Source: Macrosoma leucophasiata (Eukaryota; Arthropoda; Insecta; Lepidoptera; Hedylidae). Taken from it: a stretch of DNA of 64,000 bases. The translations under genes were made by a program, and so were the position numbers. The stretch is from positions 1 to 64,000 of the forward strand of contig JAWQUS010000023.1 in NCBI GenBank assembly GCA_036365455.1. The letters are read 5' to 3'. This document shows positions 23,434-36,900 of this stretch, piece by piece (the stretch's first letter is position 1; every line of letters begins with the position of its first letter). The notes under the pieces are model-generated. The model saw only the letters and a list, made by a program, of their open reading frames with translations. It searched no databases and was not told where the DNA came from.

Positions 23434-26400
23434 ACAAACAGTAAATAATACAAACCAATTAATGCATACAACACACAAATTAAAATTAATACAAATCAAT
23501 CTTAGTAGAAGCTACGACTGTGAGCAAGAGTTCTTACAGTACTTAACATCACAACAATACGACGTTGCTTTTGTTTCGGAACCATATGTGGGTAAAAAAG
23601 ACACCATGCGCAATGTCCCCGGCTATGATAACCATCAGTTCCCAACTAACAGTCGCGTCAAAGCCTGTTTACTTGTTAAATCAAATCTAGGTATAACCCT
23701 TGGCATCACTCAATTTTCCACGTCCAATCTTTGCATCGCACAACTAACCATATCCAATAGGAAAATTTACCTCATTAGCGTATACGTTGAGCCTGTATCA
23801 GACGAAAATTATTCCTTAAACAAACTCGAACTTTTCCTTAAAAACACGGAAACCAGCAGCCACATAATCTGCGGTGACCTCAATGGTTGGCACGAATCCT
23901 GGGGCTCCACCAAAAACAATAAAAGAGGACGTGAAGTTCTAAATCTTATCAAGTCAAATAATTTAATAACTTGCAATATTGGGAACAATCCGACCTTCGA
24001 GACAGTTACCCATAACATACCCAGGCAATCCATATTAGACCTTACAATAGTTTCTGATAACCTTTATGATAAAATAGATAACTGGAACATTAATCACGAT
24101 GCGTGTCCATCCTCAGAACACCATGCAATACATTTCTACCTAAACTACAATAAAAAGCATATCCTACGTAAAAAAAATGGATCTACATATAAATACAATA
24201 CCGAAAATGCTAACTGGGACAAGATAATGACAGATCTAAAAGAGGAAATGACAAAGGAACAACTTCATGAAGCAAATATAACTAATATGAATAAAACTAA
24301 TCTAGATCAATACATAAATAAAATAACTAAAACTATACAAAAGGTATGCGATAAAAATATTAAAAGTAAAATAAAATATAACAAACATAACTTACCATGG
24401 TGGACCGAAGAACTGGAACGCTTGAAGAAGAAGGTCATCTTCCTCCATCATAGGATCCAGGACCTGAAAAAGAGTAAAAAATCATTAGTAAATGTATTAT
24501 CTGAAAGAAAAAAGGCAAAGGAAGAATATGCAACTGAAATAAAAAAAGCTTCAGTGGACAACTTTAAAGAATTCTGCACAAAACAGGACAAAGAAAATGT
24601 ATGGTCGCTCACAAACCGTTTGCTCAAACAAGCACCGCAAATTAAGCCTCCTAGCACCCTACATATAGGCAACGGCGCATATACAACCTCTAGCACCAAT
24701 ACCGCCTTGGTCCTTCTAGAAAAATTTTATCCAGATGACGACCCTCACCTCGACACTCCTCCGCAATGTGACATCCGAAAACAAACCGTTACTCCTATAT
24801 GTACACCCAACGACTTGAATTATACAGAAAGCGAAGTGATAGATTGCCTTAGAAGTTTTAACCCCAAAAAAGCACCTGGCTCTGACCACCTCACCTCTGA
24901 CATTTGGCTAAAGTTCTCAGAATGCTTCCCAAGTATATTGACAGATATAATGAACCGATGTTTGCAACTTTCACACTTCCCGAAACCTTGGAAAACCGCT
25001 GTAGTTAAAACCGTTCCAAAACCAAATAAAGAATCTTACAGTGACATCGCTACATACCGCCCAATAGGACTAATAAATATTATAGGCAAACTACTAGAGA
25101 AATTAACAGCTAAACGAATCACTTACCATTTAGGAAAACATAACCTTACAAACAATATGCAATTTGGATTCAAAGAGCAAACATCAACCATCGATGCCCT
25201 CCATACCGCAATAAGCACCATTAAAACAGCTAAACAACATAAGCAACAAGTCATAGCAATCTCATTGGACATCAAAGGAGCATTCGACCACGCGTGGTGG
25301 CCCGCAATTCTGTTGCGACTACGCGTGGCCGAATGCCCTCAAAACCTATACCATTTAATAGAAAATTACCTTACAGATAGAACCGCCACACTTTACTATG
25401 GAGAGGCTGAAGCCTCTAAAAAATTGACTAGAGGCTGTATTCAAGGTTCCGTTCTCGGACCACTTTTCTGGAACGTCATGATGGACGAATTACTTTCCTC
25501 ATCGCTTCCCGATGGATGTCATCTGCAAGCATACGCAGATGATATTCTCCTCGTCGTATCTGCTACTAATACCCAAGAAATACAACAACGCGCTAATACA
25601 GCACTGCAACGAATTCACGAGTGGGGACAAAAAGTCAAGTTAACATTCGCACCTGAAAAAACCCAAGCTATAAGCTTTACACCGAAGGCAAAACATGCCA
25701 AATTAACACTAAATAACAAGACAATAGAGTTCATTAACGAGATAAAAATTTTAGGGGTAATAATCGATAAAAATTTGAAATACATTAAACACGTAAAAAA
25801 TACAATAATAAAGGCAGAAAAAATATACAAAAAACTATGTACATTTATACGACCCACTTGGGGTATACACTCCGAAAATGTGGAGATTATATACAGACAG
25901 GTCATAGAACCCATCATCAGCTATGCTGCGGTAATATGGAACAGTGCCACCAAGTATGAATTAGTGCGCAATCAGCTGAGATCGCTACAAAGAGGTTTTG
26001 CGATTAAGATTATTAGAGGATTTAGGACAATATCTGCTGACACTGCTATCGCACTAGCCGGCCTAATGCCACTTGATGTCAAAATAAATGAAATTGCCGA
26101 CATCCAAATGGTCAAACTCAACGGAATCACCACCTACCTACCAGATGACATACAACTCGATAAACCAGCGCATCCCTCTTCTCTTCTCCATCCCTCTGAC
26201 AGAATATCCATCGATAAAAACACTGCTACCACCCAAGACGATATCAACAGCTACTGTACATCGCTTACCACAAAGATATATACTGACGGCAGCAAGAACG
26301 ACGATGGCGTTGGAGCCGCTTTTGTAGCGATTGCACCTGATGGCACTACCACTACTAGGAAATTTAAACTCCACGCTTCATGTTCGGTCTTCCAGGCAGA

Positions 26401-27142
26401 AGCATTCGCTATTCTTATGGCCTGTGAATGGTCTCTCAAATTAAACGTATGTGATATAGCTATATTTTCGGACTCAATGTCTGTTATCCAAGAAATAGCT
26501 AACCGAAATAGCACTAATTCAATCGTCGCATCTATCCACCACTTGATACATAAAATTAAACGATCTGGGACTGTTGTAGTAGTATGGATTAAAGCACACA
26601 TTGGGCTTAATGGCAATGAGCTGGCTGACGAAGCTGCAAAATCCGCCACAATGCTTCATAAGGCACCCGCTTTCTCTAAATTCCCTTTGAGCTATTCTAA
26701 GCGACTCATACATGAAAAATCTGAAGTAGCATCTGAGCAGAGATACATAAACTCCCCTACTGGTTATCATACGAAGCAACTTTGTCCAAATCTCGACACA
26801 ATAAGAAATATATTTACAAAATTACCACGATCCTTTGAACTTACCCAAATACTGACCGGACACGGTTACCACTTGCAATACCTCAATAGGTTCAAAATAA
26901 AAAGCACCCCTTCTTGCCCCTGCGATAGTACCACAATACAATCACTTCAGCATCTTCTCCAGCATTGTCCCAGATACACACAAACTAGGTATGTCCACGA
27001 ACAAACCTGTAACATGTGTGATATTATTAATCCTTATTCTTTAATAGAAATTGTCTCAAAAGAGAACTGTAAAATTTCGTATATTAAACATATTAAAACA
27101 ATTATAAAGACACTTAAAGAATTTAATAAAAATGTTGTCTAA
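23423..27142 (+). CDS. ORF2: endonuclease, reverse transcriptase, RNase H (element C)
   Basis: A 1,239-residue polyprotein enzyme that nicks the telomeric repeat and copies the element's RNA into it. The APE-type endonuclease occupies about 20-240: N26, E53-P54, GDLN 151-154, DLT 206-208, SEHH 231-234. The RT lies at about 475-790: PKKAPGSD 481-488, YRPIGL 545-550, LDIKGAFD 615-622, QGSVLGP 674-680, YADD 704-707, LGVIID 777-782. RNase H is at about 950-1075 with D955, E993, D1017 and D1069. A C-terminal knuckle has C1165, C1167, H1177 and C1182. All catalytic residues are present. The ATG lies inside the last codons of ORF1, in the +1 frame, so translation probably depends on termination-reinitiation, as shown for the related SART1. 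No stop or frameshift is seen. Confidence 0.95.
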   Translation: MDFKQTVNNTNQLMHTTHKLKLIQINLSRSYDCEQEFLQYLTSQQYDVAFVSEPYVGKKDTMRNVPGYDNHQFPTNSRVKACLLVKSNLGITLGITQFSTSNLCIAQLTISNRKIYLISVYVEPVSDENYSLNKLELFLKNTETSSHIICGDLNGWHESWGSTKNNKRGREVLNLIKSNNLITCNIGNNPTFETVTHNIPRQSILDLTIVSDNLYDKIDNWNINHDACPSSEHHAIHFYLNYNKKHILRKKNGSTYKYNTENANWDKIMTDLKEEMTKEQLHEANITNMNKTNLDQYINKITKTIQKVCDKNIKSKIKYNKHNLPWWTEELERLKKKVIFLHHRIQDLKKSKKSLVNVLSERKKAKEEYATEIKKASVDNFKEFCTKQDKENVWSLTNRLLKQAPQIKPPSTLHIGNGAYTTSSTNTALVLLEKFYPDDDPHLDTPPQCDIRKQTVTPICTPNDLNYTESEVIDCLRSFNPKKAPGSDHLTSDIWLKFSECFPSILTDIMNRCLQLSHFPKPWKTAVVKTVPKPNKESYSDIATYRPIGLINIIGKLLEKLTAKRITYHLGKHNLTNNMQFGFKEQTSTIDALHTAISTIKTAKQHKQQVIAISLDIKGAFDHAWWPAILLRLRVAECPQNLYHLIENYLTDRTATLYYGEAEASKKLTRGCIQGSVLGPLFWNVMMDELLSSSLPDGCHLQAYADDILLVVSATNTQEIQQRANTALQRIHEWGQKVKLTFAPEKTQAISFTPKAKHAKLTLNNKTIEFINEIKILGVIIDKNLKYIKHVKNTIIKAEKIYKKLCTFIRPTWGIHSENVEIIYRQVIEPIISYAAVIWNSATKYELVRNQLRSLQRGFAIKIIRGFRTISADTAIALAGLMPLDVKINEIADIQMVKLNGITTYLPDDIQLDKPAHPSSLLHPSDRISIDKNTATTQDDINSYCTSLTTKIYTDGSKNDDGVGAAFVAIAPDGTTTTRKFKLHASCSVFQAEAFAILMACEWSLKLNVCDIAIFSDSMSVIQEIANRNSTNSIVASIHHLIHKIKRSGTVVVVWIKAHIGLNGNELADEAAKSATMLHKAPAFSKFPLSYSKRLIHEKSEVASEQRYINSPTGYHTKQLCPNLDTIRNIFTKLPRSFELTQILTGHGYHLQYLNRFKIKSTPSCPCDSTTIQSLQHLLQHCPRYTQTRYVHEQTCNMCDIINPYSLIEIVSKENCKISYIKHIKTIIKTLKEFNKNVV

Positions 27143-27803
27143 ATAATAATAAATAATAAAAAAAATAATAAAAAAAAATACATTAAAAAATTATATAAAA
27201 AAATATATATTATAATAATAATAAAAATAAATAGTAATACTAAATTTACTTACCCTTTCTTCTTACATGGATGATCCCTTTCTTCTTACATGGATGACCC
27301 CTTTCTTCTTACTTGGATGATTCCTTTCTTCTTACATGGATGAACCCTTTTTTCTTACATGGATGATCCCGGGATCCGCAAACAATTACATCTGAAAAAC
27401 AAAAAAATAAAAAAATAAAAATATAATAAATAAATAAATAGAGTTAATTAAAATATATATGTATATATATATCATAATTAAAAATAAATAATTATAATAA
27501 CAATAGCAATAATACTTAAAAAAAATTAAAAAAAATAATATAAATAATGATAATAAAAAAAAATATAATAATTAAATAAATTAATAAACATATCATATGT
27601 ATAAAAATAAATAAATGTAAATATATACTAATTTGATTACCAATACAAACATCTGGCGTATATTAATAAAACTCCAAGATCTCAACAACTGACTACGGTC
27701 GCCCGTATTCGTAAGCGAGGACCATAGCTGGTATCTTCATGTTCTTAGTCCTCCTACTGTGGAAAGACATAAAGTAGGAGGAAAAAAAAAAAAAAAAAAA
27801 AAA
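27143..27803 (+). promoter_or_regulatory. 3' UTR, recognition fold and poly(A) of element C
   Basis: AT-rich UTR with five 23-bp tandem units at 27255-27370. The shared fold is at 27693-27727: outer CTAcGGT with ACCaTAG, inner CGC/GCG, AGG bulge, loop CCGTATTCGTAA. A 9-bp hairpin touches the tail: TCCTCCTAC (27749-27757) with GTAGGAGGA (27774-27782), loop of 16 nt. The poly(A) is 27782-27803. The position next to the tail matches the terminal hairpins of A and E although the sequence differs. Confidence 0.75.
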
Positions 27804-27936
27804 CCTAACCTAACCTAACCTAACCTAACCTAACCTAACCTAACCTAACCTAACCTAACCTAACCTAACCTAACCTAACCTAACCTAACCTAACCTAACC
27901 TAACCTAACCTAACCTAACCTAACCTAACCTAACCT
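27804..27936 (+). repeat. Interstitial CCTAA block between C and D
   Basis: About 26 canonical CCTAA units. The block to the right of D is not canonical but a 15-bp variant, so D has different telomeric sequence on its two sides. Confidence 0.95.
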
Positions 27937-30900
27937 ATATTCGAAATCTTCAGATTTTCACCCAACTTGCGTTTGTGTTCTGCCACAAGCTTCTATTATT
28001 TTTTTCCATCGTCTTTTAGTCACTTTCGGCCACTTTGGCACTAAAAAAATTCTTAACCTAACTCGTAACCTAAGTTTCGTTATCAAAACCCGTTATTTGT
28101 CCTAAACTTCAATTTTTTGTACTGACCCCCCCTAATTTCTTGTTCTCATAAAATAGCCCTTGTTATTCCCTATCCCCCAATACCTAATTTGCCCCCCTAA
28201 CTTCAAAAACGCGCGAAATAGTAGTTATTTTCTGTTTTTATACCTAAACCGAGGTTACTTGGTGAATCGAAATCGAAAATTTCAACATATTCGAAATCTT
28301 CAGATTTTCACCCAACTTGCGTTTGTGTTCTGCCACAAGCTTCTATTATTTTTTTCCATCGTCTTTTAGTCACTTTCGGCCACTTTGGCACTAAAAAAAT
28401 TCTTAACCTAACTCGTAACCTAAGTTTCGTTATCAAAACCCGTTATTTGTCCTAAACTTCAATTTTTTGTACTGACCCCCCCTAATTTCTTGTTCTCATA
28501 AAATAGCCCTTGTTATTCCCTATCCCCCAATACCTAATTTGCCCCCCTAACTTCAAAAACGCGCGAAATAGTAGTTATTTTCTGTTTTTATACCTAAACC
28601 GAGGTTACTTGGTGAATCGAAATCGAAAATTTCAACATATTCGAAATCTTCAGATTTTCACCCAACTTGCGTTTGTGTTCTGCCACAAGCTTCTATTATT
28701 TTTTTCCATCGTCTTTTAGTCACTTTCGGCCACTTTGGCACTAAAAAAATTCTTAACCTAACTCGTAACCTAAGTTTCGTTATCAAAACCCGTTATTTGT
28801 CCTAAACTTCAATTTTTTGTACTGACCCCCCCTAATTTCTTGTTCTCATAAAATAGCCCTTGTTATTCCCTATCCCCCAATACCTAATTTGCCCCCCTAA
28901 CTTCAAAAACGCGCGAAATAGTAGTTATTTTCTGTTTTTATACCTAAACCGAGGTTACTTGGTGAATCGAAATCGAAAATTTCAACATATTCGAAATCTT
29001 CAGATTTTCACCCAACTTGCGTTTGTGTTCTGCCACAAGCTTCTATTATTTTTTTCCATCGTCTTTTAGTCACTTTCGGCCACTTTGGCACTAAAAAAAT
29101 TCTTAACCTAACTCGTAACCTAAGTTTCGTTATCAAAACCCGTTATTTGTCCTAAACTTCAATTTTTTGTACTGACCCCCCCTAATTTCTTGTTCTCATA
29201 AAATAGCCCTTGTTATTCCCTATCCCCCAATACCTAATTTGCCCCCCTAACTTCAAAAACGCGCGAAATAGTAGTTATTTTCTGTTTTTATACCTAAACC
29301 GAGGTTACTTGGTGAATCGAAATCGAAAATTTCAACATATTCGAAATCTTCAGATTTTCACCCAACTTGCGTTTGTGTTCTGCCACAAGCTTCTATTATT
29401 TTTTTCCATCGTCTTTTAGTCACTTTCGGCCACTTTGGCACTAAAAAAATTCTTAACCTAACTCGTAACCTAAGTTTCGTTATCAAAACCCGTTATTTGT
29501 CCTAAACTTCAATTTTTTGTACTGACCCCCCCTAATTTCTTGTTCTCATAAAATAGCCCTTGTTATTCCCTATCCCCCAATACCTAATTTGCCCCCCTAA
29601 CTTCAAAAACGCGCGAAATAGTAGTTATTTTCTGTTTTTATACCTAAACCGAGGTTACTTGGTGAATCGAAATCGAAAATTTCAACATATTCGAAATCTT
29701 CAGATTTTCACCCAACTTGCGTTTGTGTTCTGCCACAAGCTTCTATTATTTTTTTCCATCGTCTTTTAGTCACTTTCGGCCACTTTGGCACTAAAAAAAT
29801 TCTTAACCTAACTCGTAACCTAAGTTTCGTTATCAAAACCCGTTATTTGTCCTAAACTTCAATTTTTTGTACTGACCCCCCCTAATTTCTTGTTCTCATA
29901 AAATAGCCCTTGTTATTCCCTATCCCCCAATACCTAATTTGCCCCCCTAACTTCAAAAACGCGCGAAATAGTAGTTATTTTCTGTTTTTATACCTAAACC
30001 GAGGTTACTTGGTGAATCGAAATCGAAAATTTCAACATATTCGAAATCTTCAGATTTTCACCCAACTTGCGTTTGTGTTCTGCCACAAGCTTCTATTATT
30101 TTTTTCCATCGTCTTTTAGTCACTTTCGGCCACTTTGGCACTAAAAAAATTCTTAACCTAACTCGTAACCTAAGTTTCGTTATCAAAACCCGTTATTTGT
30201 CCTAAACTTCAATTTTTTGTACTGACCCCCCCTAATTTCTTGTTCTCATAAAATAGCCCTTGTTATTCCCTATCCCCCAATACCTAATTTGCCCCCCTAA
30301 CTTCAAAAACGCGCGAAATAGTAGTTATTTTCTGTTTTTATACCTAAACCGAGGTTACTTGGTGAATCGAAATCGAAAATTTCAACATATTCGAAATCTT
30401 CAGATTTTCACCCAACTTGCGTTTGTGTTCTGCCACAAGCTTCTATTATTTTTTTCCATCGTCTTTTAGTCACTTTCGGCCACTTTGGCACTAAAAAAAT
30501 TCTTAACCTAACTCGTAACCTAAGTTTCGTTATCAAAACCCGTTATTTGTCCTAAACTTCAATTTTTTGTACTGACCCCCCCTAATTTCTTGTTCTCATA
30601 AAATAGCCCTTGTTATTCCCTATCCCCCAATACCTAATTTGCCCCCCTAACTTCAAAAACGCGCGAAATAGTAGTTATTTTCTGTTTTTATACCTAAACC
30701 GAGGTTACTTGGTGAATCGAAATCGAAAATTTCAACATATTCGAAATCTTCAGATTTTCACCCAACTTGCGTTTGTGTTCTGCCACAAGCTTCTATTATT
30801 TTTTTCCATCGTCTTTTAGTCACTTTCGGCCACTTTGGCACTAAAAAAATTCTTAACCTAACTCGTAACCTAAGTTTCGTTATCAAAACCCGTTATTTGT

Positions 30901-33900
30901 CCTAAACTTCAATTTTTTGTACTGACCCCCCCTAATTTCTTGTTCTCATAAAATAGCCCTTGTTATTCCCTATCCCCCAATACCTAATTTGCCCCCCTAA
31001 CTTCAAAAACGCGCGAAATAGTAGTTATTTTCTGTTTTTATACCTAAACCGAGGTTACTTGGTGAATCGAAATCGAAAATTTCAACATATTCGAAATCTT
31101 CAGATTTTCACCCAACTTGCGTTTGTGTTCTGCCACAAGCTTCTATTATTTTTTTCCATCGTCTTTTAGTCACTTTCGGCCACTTTGGCACTAAAAAAAT
31201 TCTTAACCTAACTCGTAACCTAAGTTTCGTTATCAAAACCCGTTATTTGTCCTAAACTTCAATTTTTTGTACTGACCCCCCCTAATTTCTTGTTCTCATA
31301 AAATAGCCCTTGTTATTCCCTATCCCCCAATACCTAATTTGCCCCCCTAACTTCAAAAACGCGCGAAATAGTAGTTATTTTCTGTTTTTATACCTAAACC
31401 GAGGTTACTTGGTGAATCGAAATCGAAAATTTCAACATATTCGAAATCTTCAGATTTTCACCCAACTTGCGTTTGTGTTCTGCCACAAGCTTCTATTATT
31501 TTTTTCCATCGTCTTTTAGTCACTTTCGGCCACTTTGGCACTAAAAAAATTCTTAACCTAACTCGTAACCTAAGTTTCGTTATCAAAACCCGTTATTTGT
31601 CCTAAACTTCAATTTTTTGTACTGACCCCCCCTAATTTCTTGTTCTCATAAAATAGCCCTTGTTATTCCCTATCCCCCAATACCTAATTTGCCCCCCTAA
31701 CTTCAAAAACGCGCGAAATAGTAGTTATTTTCTGTTTTTATACCTAAACCGAGGTTACTTGGTGAATCGAAATCGAAAATTTCAACATATTCGAAATCTT
31801 CAGATTTTCACCCAACTTGCGTTTGTGTTCTGCCACAAGCTTCTATTATTTTTTTCCATCGTCTTTTAGTCACTTTCGGCCACTTTGGCACTAAAAAAAT
31901 TCTTAACCTAACTCGTAACCTAAGTTTCGTTATCAAAACCCGTTATTTGTCCTAAACTTCAATTTTTTGTACTGACCCCCCCTAATTTCTTGTTCTCATA
32001 AAATAGCCCTTGTTATTCCCTATCCCCCAATACCTAATTTGCCCCCCTAACTTCAAAAACGCGCGAAATAGTAGTTATTTTCTGTTTTTATACCTAAACC
32101 GAGGTTACTTGGTGAATCGAAATCGAAAATTTCAACATATTCGAAATCTTCAGATTTTCACCCAACTTGCGTTTGTGTTCTGCCACAAGCTTCTATTATT
32201 TTTTTCCATCGTCTTTTAGTCACTTTCGGCCACTTTGGCACTAAAAAAATTCTTAACCTAACTCGTAACCTAAGTTTCGTTATCAAAACCCGTTATTTGT
32301 CCTAAACTTCAATTTTTTGTACTGACCCCCCCTAATTTCTTGTTCTCATAAAATAGCCCTTGTTATTCCCTATCCCCCAATACCTAATTTGCCCCCCTAA
32401 CTTCAAAAACGCGCGAAATAGTAGTTATTTTCTGTTTTTATACCTAAACCGAGGTTACTTGGTGAATCGAAATCGAAAATTTCAACATATTCGAAATCTT
32501 CAGATTTTCACCCAACTTGCGTTTGTGTTCTGCCACAAGCTTCTATTATTTTTTTCCATCGTCTTTTAGTCACTTTCGGCCACTTTGGCACTAAAAAAAT
32601 TCTTAACCTAACTCGTAACCTAAGTTTCGTTATCAAAACCCGTTATTTGTCCTAAACTTCAATTTTTTGTACTGACCCCCCCTAATTTCTTGTTCTCATA
32701 AAATAGCCCTTGTTATTCCCTATCCCCCAATACCTAATTTGCCCCCCTAACTTCAAAAACGCGCGAAATAGTAGTTATTTTCTGTTTTTATACCTAAACC
32801 GAGGTTACTTGGTGAATCGAAATCGAAAATTTCAACATATTCGAAATCTTCAGATTTTCACCCAACTTGCGTTTGTGTTCTGCCACAAGCTTCTATTATT
32901 TTTTTCCATCGTCTTTTAGTCACTTTCGGCCACTTTGGCACTAAAAAAATTCTTAACCTAACTCGTAACCTAAGTTTCGTTATCAAAACCCGTTATTTGT
33001 CCTAAACTTCAATTTTTTGTACTGACCCCCCCTAATTTCTTGTTCTCATAAAATAGCCCTTGTTATTCCCTATCCCCCAATACCTAATTTGCCCCCCTAA
33101 CTTCAAAAACGCGCGAAATAGTAGTTATTTTCTGTTTTTATACCTAAACCGAGGTTACTTGGTGAATCGAAATCGAAAATTTCAACATATTCGAAATCTT
33201 CAGATTTTCACCCAACTTGCGTTTGTGTTCTGCCACAAGCTTCTATTATTTTTTTCCATCGTCTTTTAGTCACTTTCGGCCACTTTGGCACTAAAAAAAT
33301 TCTTAACCTAACTCGTAACCTAAGTTTCGTTATCAAAACCCGTTATTTGTCCTAAACTTCAATTTTTTGTACTGACCCCCCCTAATTTCTTGTTCTCATA
33401 AAATAGCCCTTGTTATTCCCTATCCCCCAATACCTAATTTGCCCCCCTAACTTCAAAAACGCGCGAAATAGTAGTTATTTTCTGTTTTTATACCTAAACC
33501 GAGGTTACTTGGTGAATCGAAATCGAAAATTTCAACATATTCGAAATCTTCAGATTTTCACCCAACTTGCGTTTGTGTTCTGCCACAAGCTTCTATTATT
33601 TTTTTCCATCGTCTTTTAGTCACTTTCGGCCACTTTGGCACTAAAAAAATTCTTAACCTAACTCGTAACCTAAGTTTCGTTATCAAAACCCGTTATTTGT
33701 CCTAAACTTCAATTTTTTGTACTGACCCCCCCTAATTTCTTGTTCTCATAAAATAGCCCTTGTTATTCCCTATCCCCCAATACCTAATTTGCCCCCCTAA
33801 CTTCAAAAACGCGCGAAATAGTAGTTATTTTCTGTTTTTATACCTAAACCGAGGTTACTTGGTGAATCGAAATCGAAAATTTCAACATATTCGAAATCTT

Positions 33901-36900
33901 CAGATTTTCACCCAACTTGCGTTTGTGTTCTGCCACAAGCTTCTATTATTTTTTTCCATCGTCTTTTAGTCACTTTCGGCCACTTTGGCACTAAAAAAAT
34001 TCTTAACCTAACTCGTAACCTAAGTTTCGTTATCAAAACCCGTTATTTGTCCTAAACTTCAATTTTTTGTACTGACCCCCCCTAATTTCTTGTTCTCATA
34101 AAATAGCCCTTGTTATTCCCTATCCCCCAATACCTAATTTGCCCCCCTAACTTCAAAAACGCGCGAAATAGTAGTTATTTTCTGTTTTTATACCTAAACC
34201 GAGGTTACTTGGTGAATCGAAATCGAAAATTTCAACATATTCGAAATCTTCAGATTTTCACCCAACTTGCGTTTGTGTTCTGCCACAAGCTTCTATTATT
34301 TTTTTCCATCGTCTTTTAGTCACTTTCGGCCACTTTGGCACTAAAAAAATTCTTAACCTAACTCGTAACCTAAGTTTCGTTATCAAAACCCGTTATTTGT
34401 CCTAAACTTCAATTTTTTGTACTGACCCCCCCTAATTTCTTGTTCTCATAAAATAGCCCTTGTTATTCCCTATCCCCCAATACCTAATTTGCCCCCCTAA
34501 CTTCAAAAACGCGCGAAATAGTAGTTATTTTCTGTTTTTATACCTAAACCGAGGTTACTTGGTGAATCGAAATCGAAAATTTCAACATATTCGAAATCTT
34601 CAGATTTTCACCCAACTTGCGTTTGTGTTCTGCCACAAGCTTCTATTATTTTTTTCCATCGTCTTTTAGTCACTTTCGGCCACTTTGGCACTAAAAAAAT
34701 TCTTAACCTAACTCGTAACCTAAGTTTCGTTATCAAAACCCGTTATTTGTCCTAAACTTCAATTTTTTGTACTGACCCCCCCTAATTTCTTGTTCTCATA
34801 AAATAGCCCTTGTTATTCCCTATCCCCCAATACCTAATTTGCCCCCCTAACTTCAAAAACGCGCGAAATAGTAGTTATTTTCTGTTTTTATACCTAAACC
34901 GAGGTTACTTGGTGAATCGAAATCGAAAATTTCAACATATTCGAAATCTTCAGATTTTCACCCAACTTGCGTTTGTGTTCTGCCACAAGCTTCTATTATT
35001 TTTTTCCATCGTCTTTTAGTCACTTTCGGCCACTTTGGCACTAAAAAAATTCTTAACCTAACTCGTAACCTAAGTTTCGTTATCAAAACCCGTTATTTGT
35101 CCTAAACTTCAATTTTTTGTACTGACCCCCCCTAATTTCTTGTTCTCATAAAATAGCCCTTGTTATTCCCTATCCCCCAATACCTAATTTGCCCCCCTAA
35201 CTTCAAAAACGCGCGAAATAGTAGTTATTTTCTGTTTTTATACCTAAACCGAGGTTACTTGGTGAATCGAAATCGAAAATTTCAACATATTCGAAATCTT
35301 CAGATTTTCACCCAACTTGCGTTTGTGTTCTGCCACAAGCTTCTATTATTTTTTTCCATCGTCTTTTAGTCACTTTCGGCCACTTTGGCACTAAAAAAAT
35401 TCTTAACCTAACTCGTAACCTAAGTTTCGTTATCAAAACCCGTTATTTGTCCTAAACTTCAATTTTTTGTACTGACCCCCCCTAATTTCTTGTTCTCATA
35501 AAATAGCCCTTGTTATTCCCTATCCCCCAATACCTAATTTGCCCCCCTAACTTCAAAAACGCGCGAAATAGTAGTTATTTTCTGTTTTTATACCTAAACC
35601 GAGGTTACTTGGTGAATCGAAATCGAAAATTTCAACATATTCGAAATCTTCAGATTTTCACCCAACTTGCGTTTGTGTTCTGCCACAAGCTTCTATTATT
35701 TTTTTCCATCGTCTTTTAGTCACTTTCGGCCACTTTGGCACTAAAAAAATTCTTAACCTAACTCGTAACCTAAGTTTCGTTATCAAAACCCGTTATTTGT
35801 CCTAAACTTCAATTTTTTGTACTGACCCCCCCTAATTTCTTGTTCTCATAAAATAGCCCTTGTTATTCCCTATCCCCCAATACCTAATTTGCCCCCCTAA
35901 CTTCAAAAACGCGCGAAATAGTAGTTATTTTCTGTTTTTATACCTAAACCGAGGTTACTTGGTGAATCGAAATCGAAAATTTCAACATATTCGAAATCTT
36001 CAGATTTTCACCCAACTTGCGTTTGTGTTCTGCCACAAGCTTCTATTATTTTTTTCCATCGTCTTTTAGTCACTTTCGGCCACTTTGGCACTAAAAAAAT
36101 TCTTAACCTAACTCGTAACCTAAGTTTCGTTATCAAAACCCGTTATTTGTCCTAAACTTCAATTTTTTGTACTGACCCCCCCTAATTTCTTGTTCTCATA
36201 AAATAGCCCTTGTTATTCCCTATCCCCCAATACCTAATTTGCCCCCCTAACTTCAAAAACGCGCGAAATAGTAGTTATTTTCTGTTTTTATACCTAAACC
36301 GAGGTTACTTGGTGAATCGAAATCGAAAATTTCAACATATTCGAAATCTTCAGATTTTCACCCAACTTGCGTTTGTGTTCTGCCACAAGCTTCTATTATT
36401 TTTTTCCATCGTCTTTTAGTCACTTTCGGCCACTTTGGCACTAAAAAAATTCTTAACCTAACTCGTAACCTAAGTTTCGTTATCAAAACCCGTTATTTGT
36501 CCTAAACTTCAATTTTTTGTACTGACCCCCCCTAATTTCTTGTTCTCATAAAATAGCCCTTGTTATTCCCTATCCCCCAATACCTAATTTGCCCCCCTAA
36601 CTTCAAAAACGCGCGAAATAGTAGTTATTTTCTGTTTTTATACCTAAACCGAGGTTACTTGGTGAATCGAAATCGAAAATTTCAACATATTCGAAATCTT
36701 CAGATTTTCACCCAACTTGCGTTTGTGTTCTGCCACAAGCTTCTATTATTTTTTTCCATCGTCTTTTAGTCACTTTCGGCCACTTTGGCACTAAAAAAAT
36801 TCTTAACCTAACTCGTAACCTAAGTTTCGTTATCAAAACCCGTTATTTGTCCTAAACTTCAATTTTTTGTACTGACCCCCCCTAATTTCTTGTTCTCATA

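Larger units (their letters stand above)
21355..27803 (+). mobile_element. Element C: complete TRAS-like telomeric retrotransposon
   Basis: A 6.45-kb element, apparently full length: 5' tandem units, leader, ORF1, ORF2 overlapping it by 11 nt, 3' UTR, and a 22-nt poly(A) abutting CCTAA. Both ORFs are open and all catalytic motifs are present, so this copy may be active. The orientation and the CC/TAA insertion phase match TRAS-type elements, which nick the TTAGG strand; SART-type elements insert in the opposite orientation. Assignment to TRAS rests on this orientation and on domain content. Confidence 0.93.
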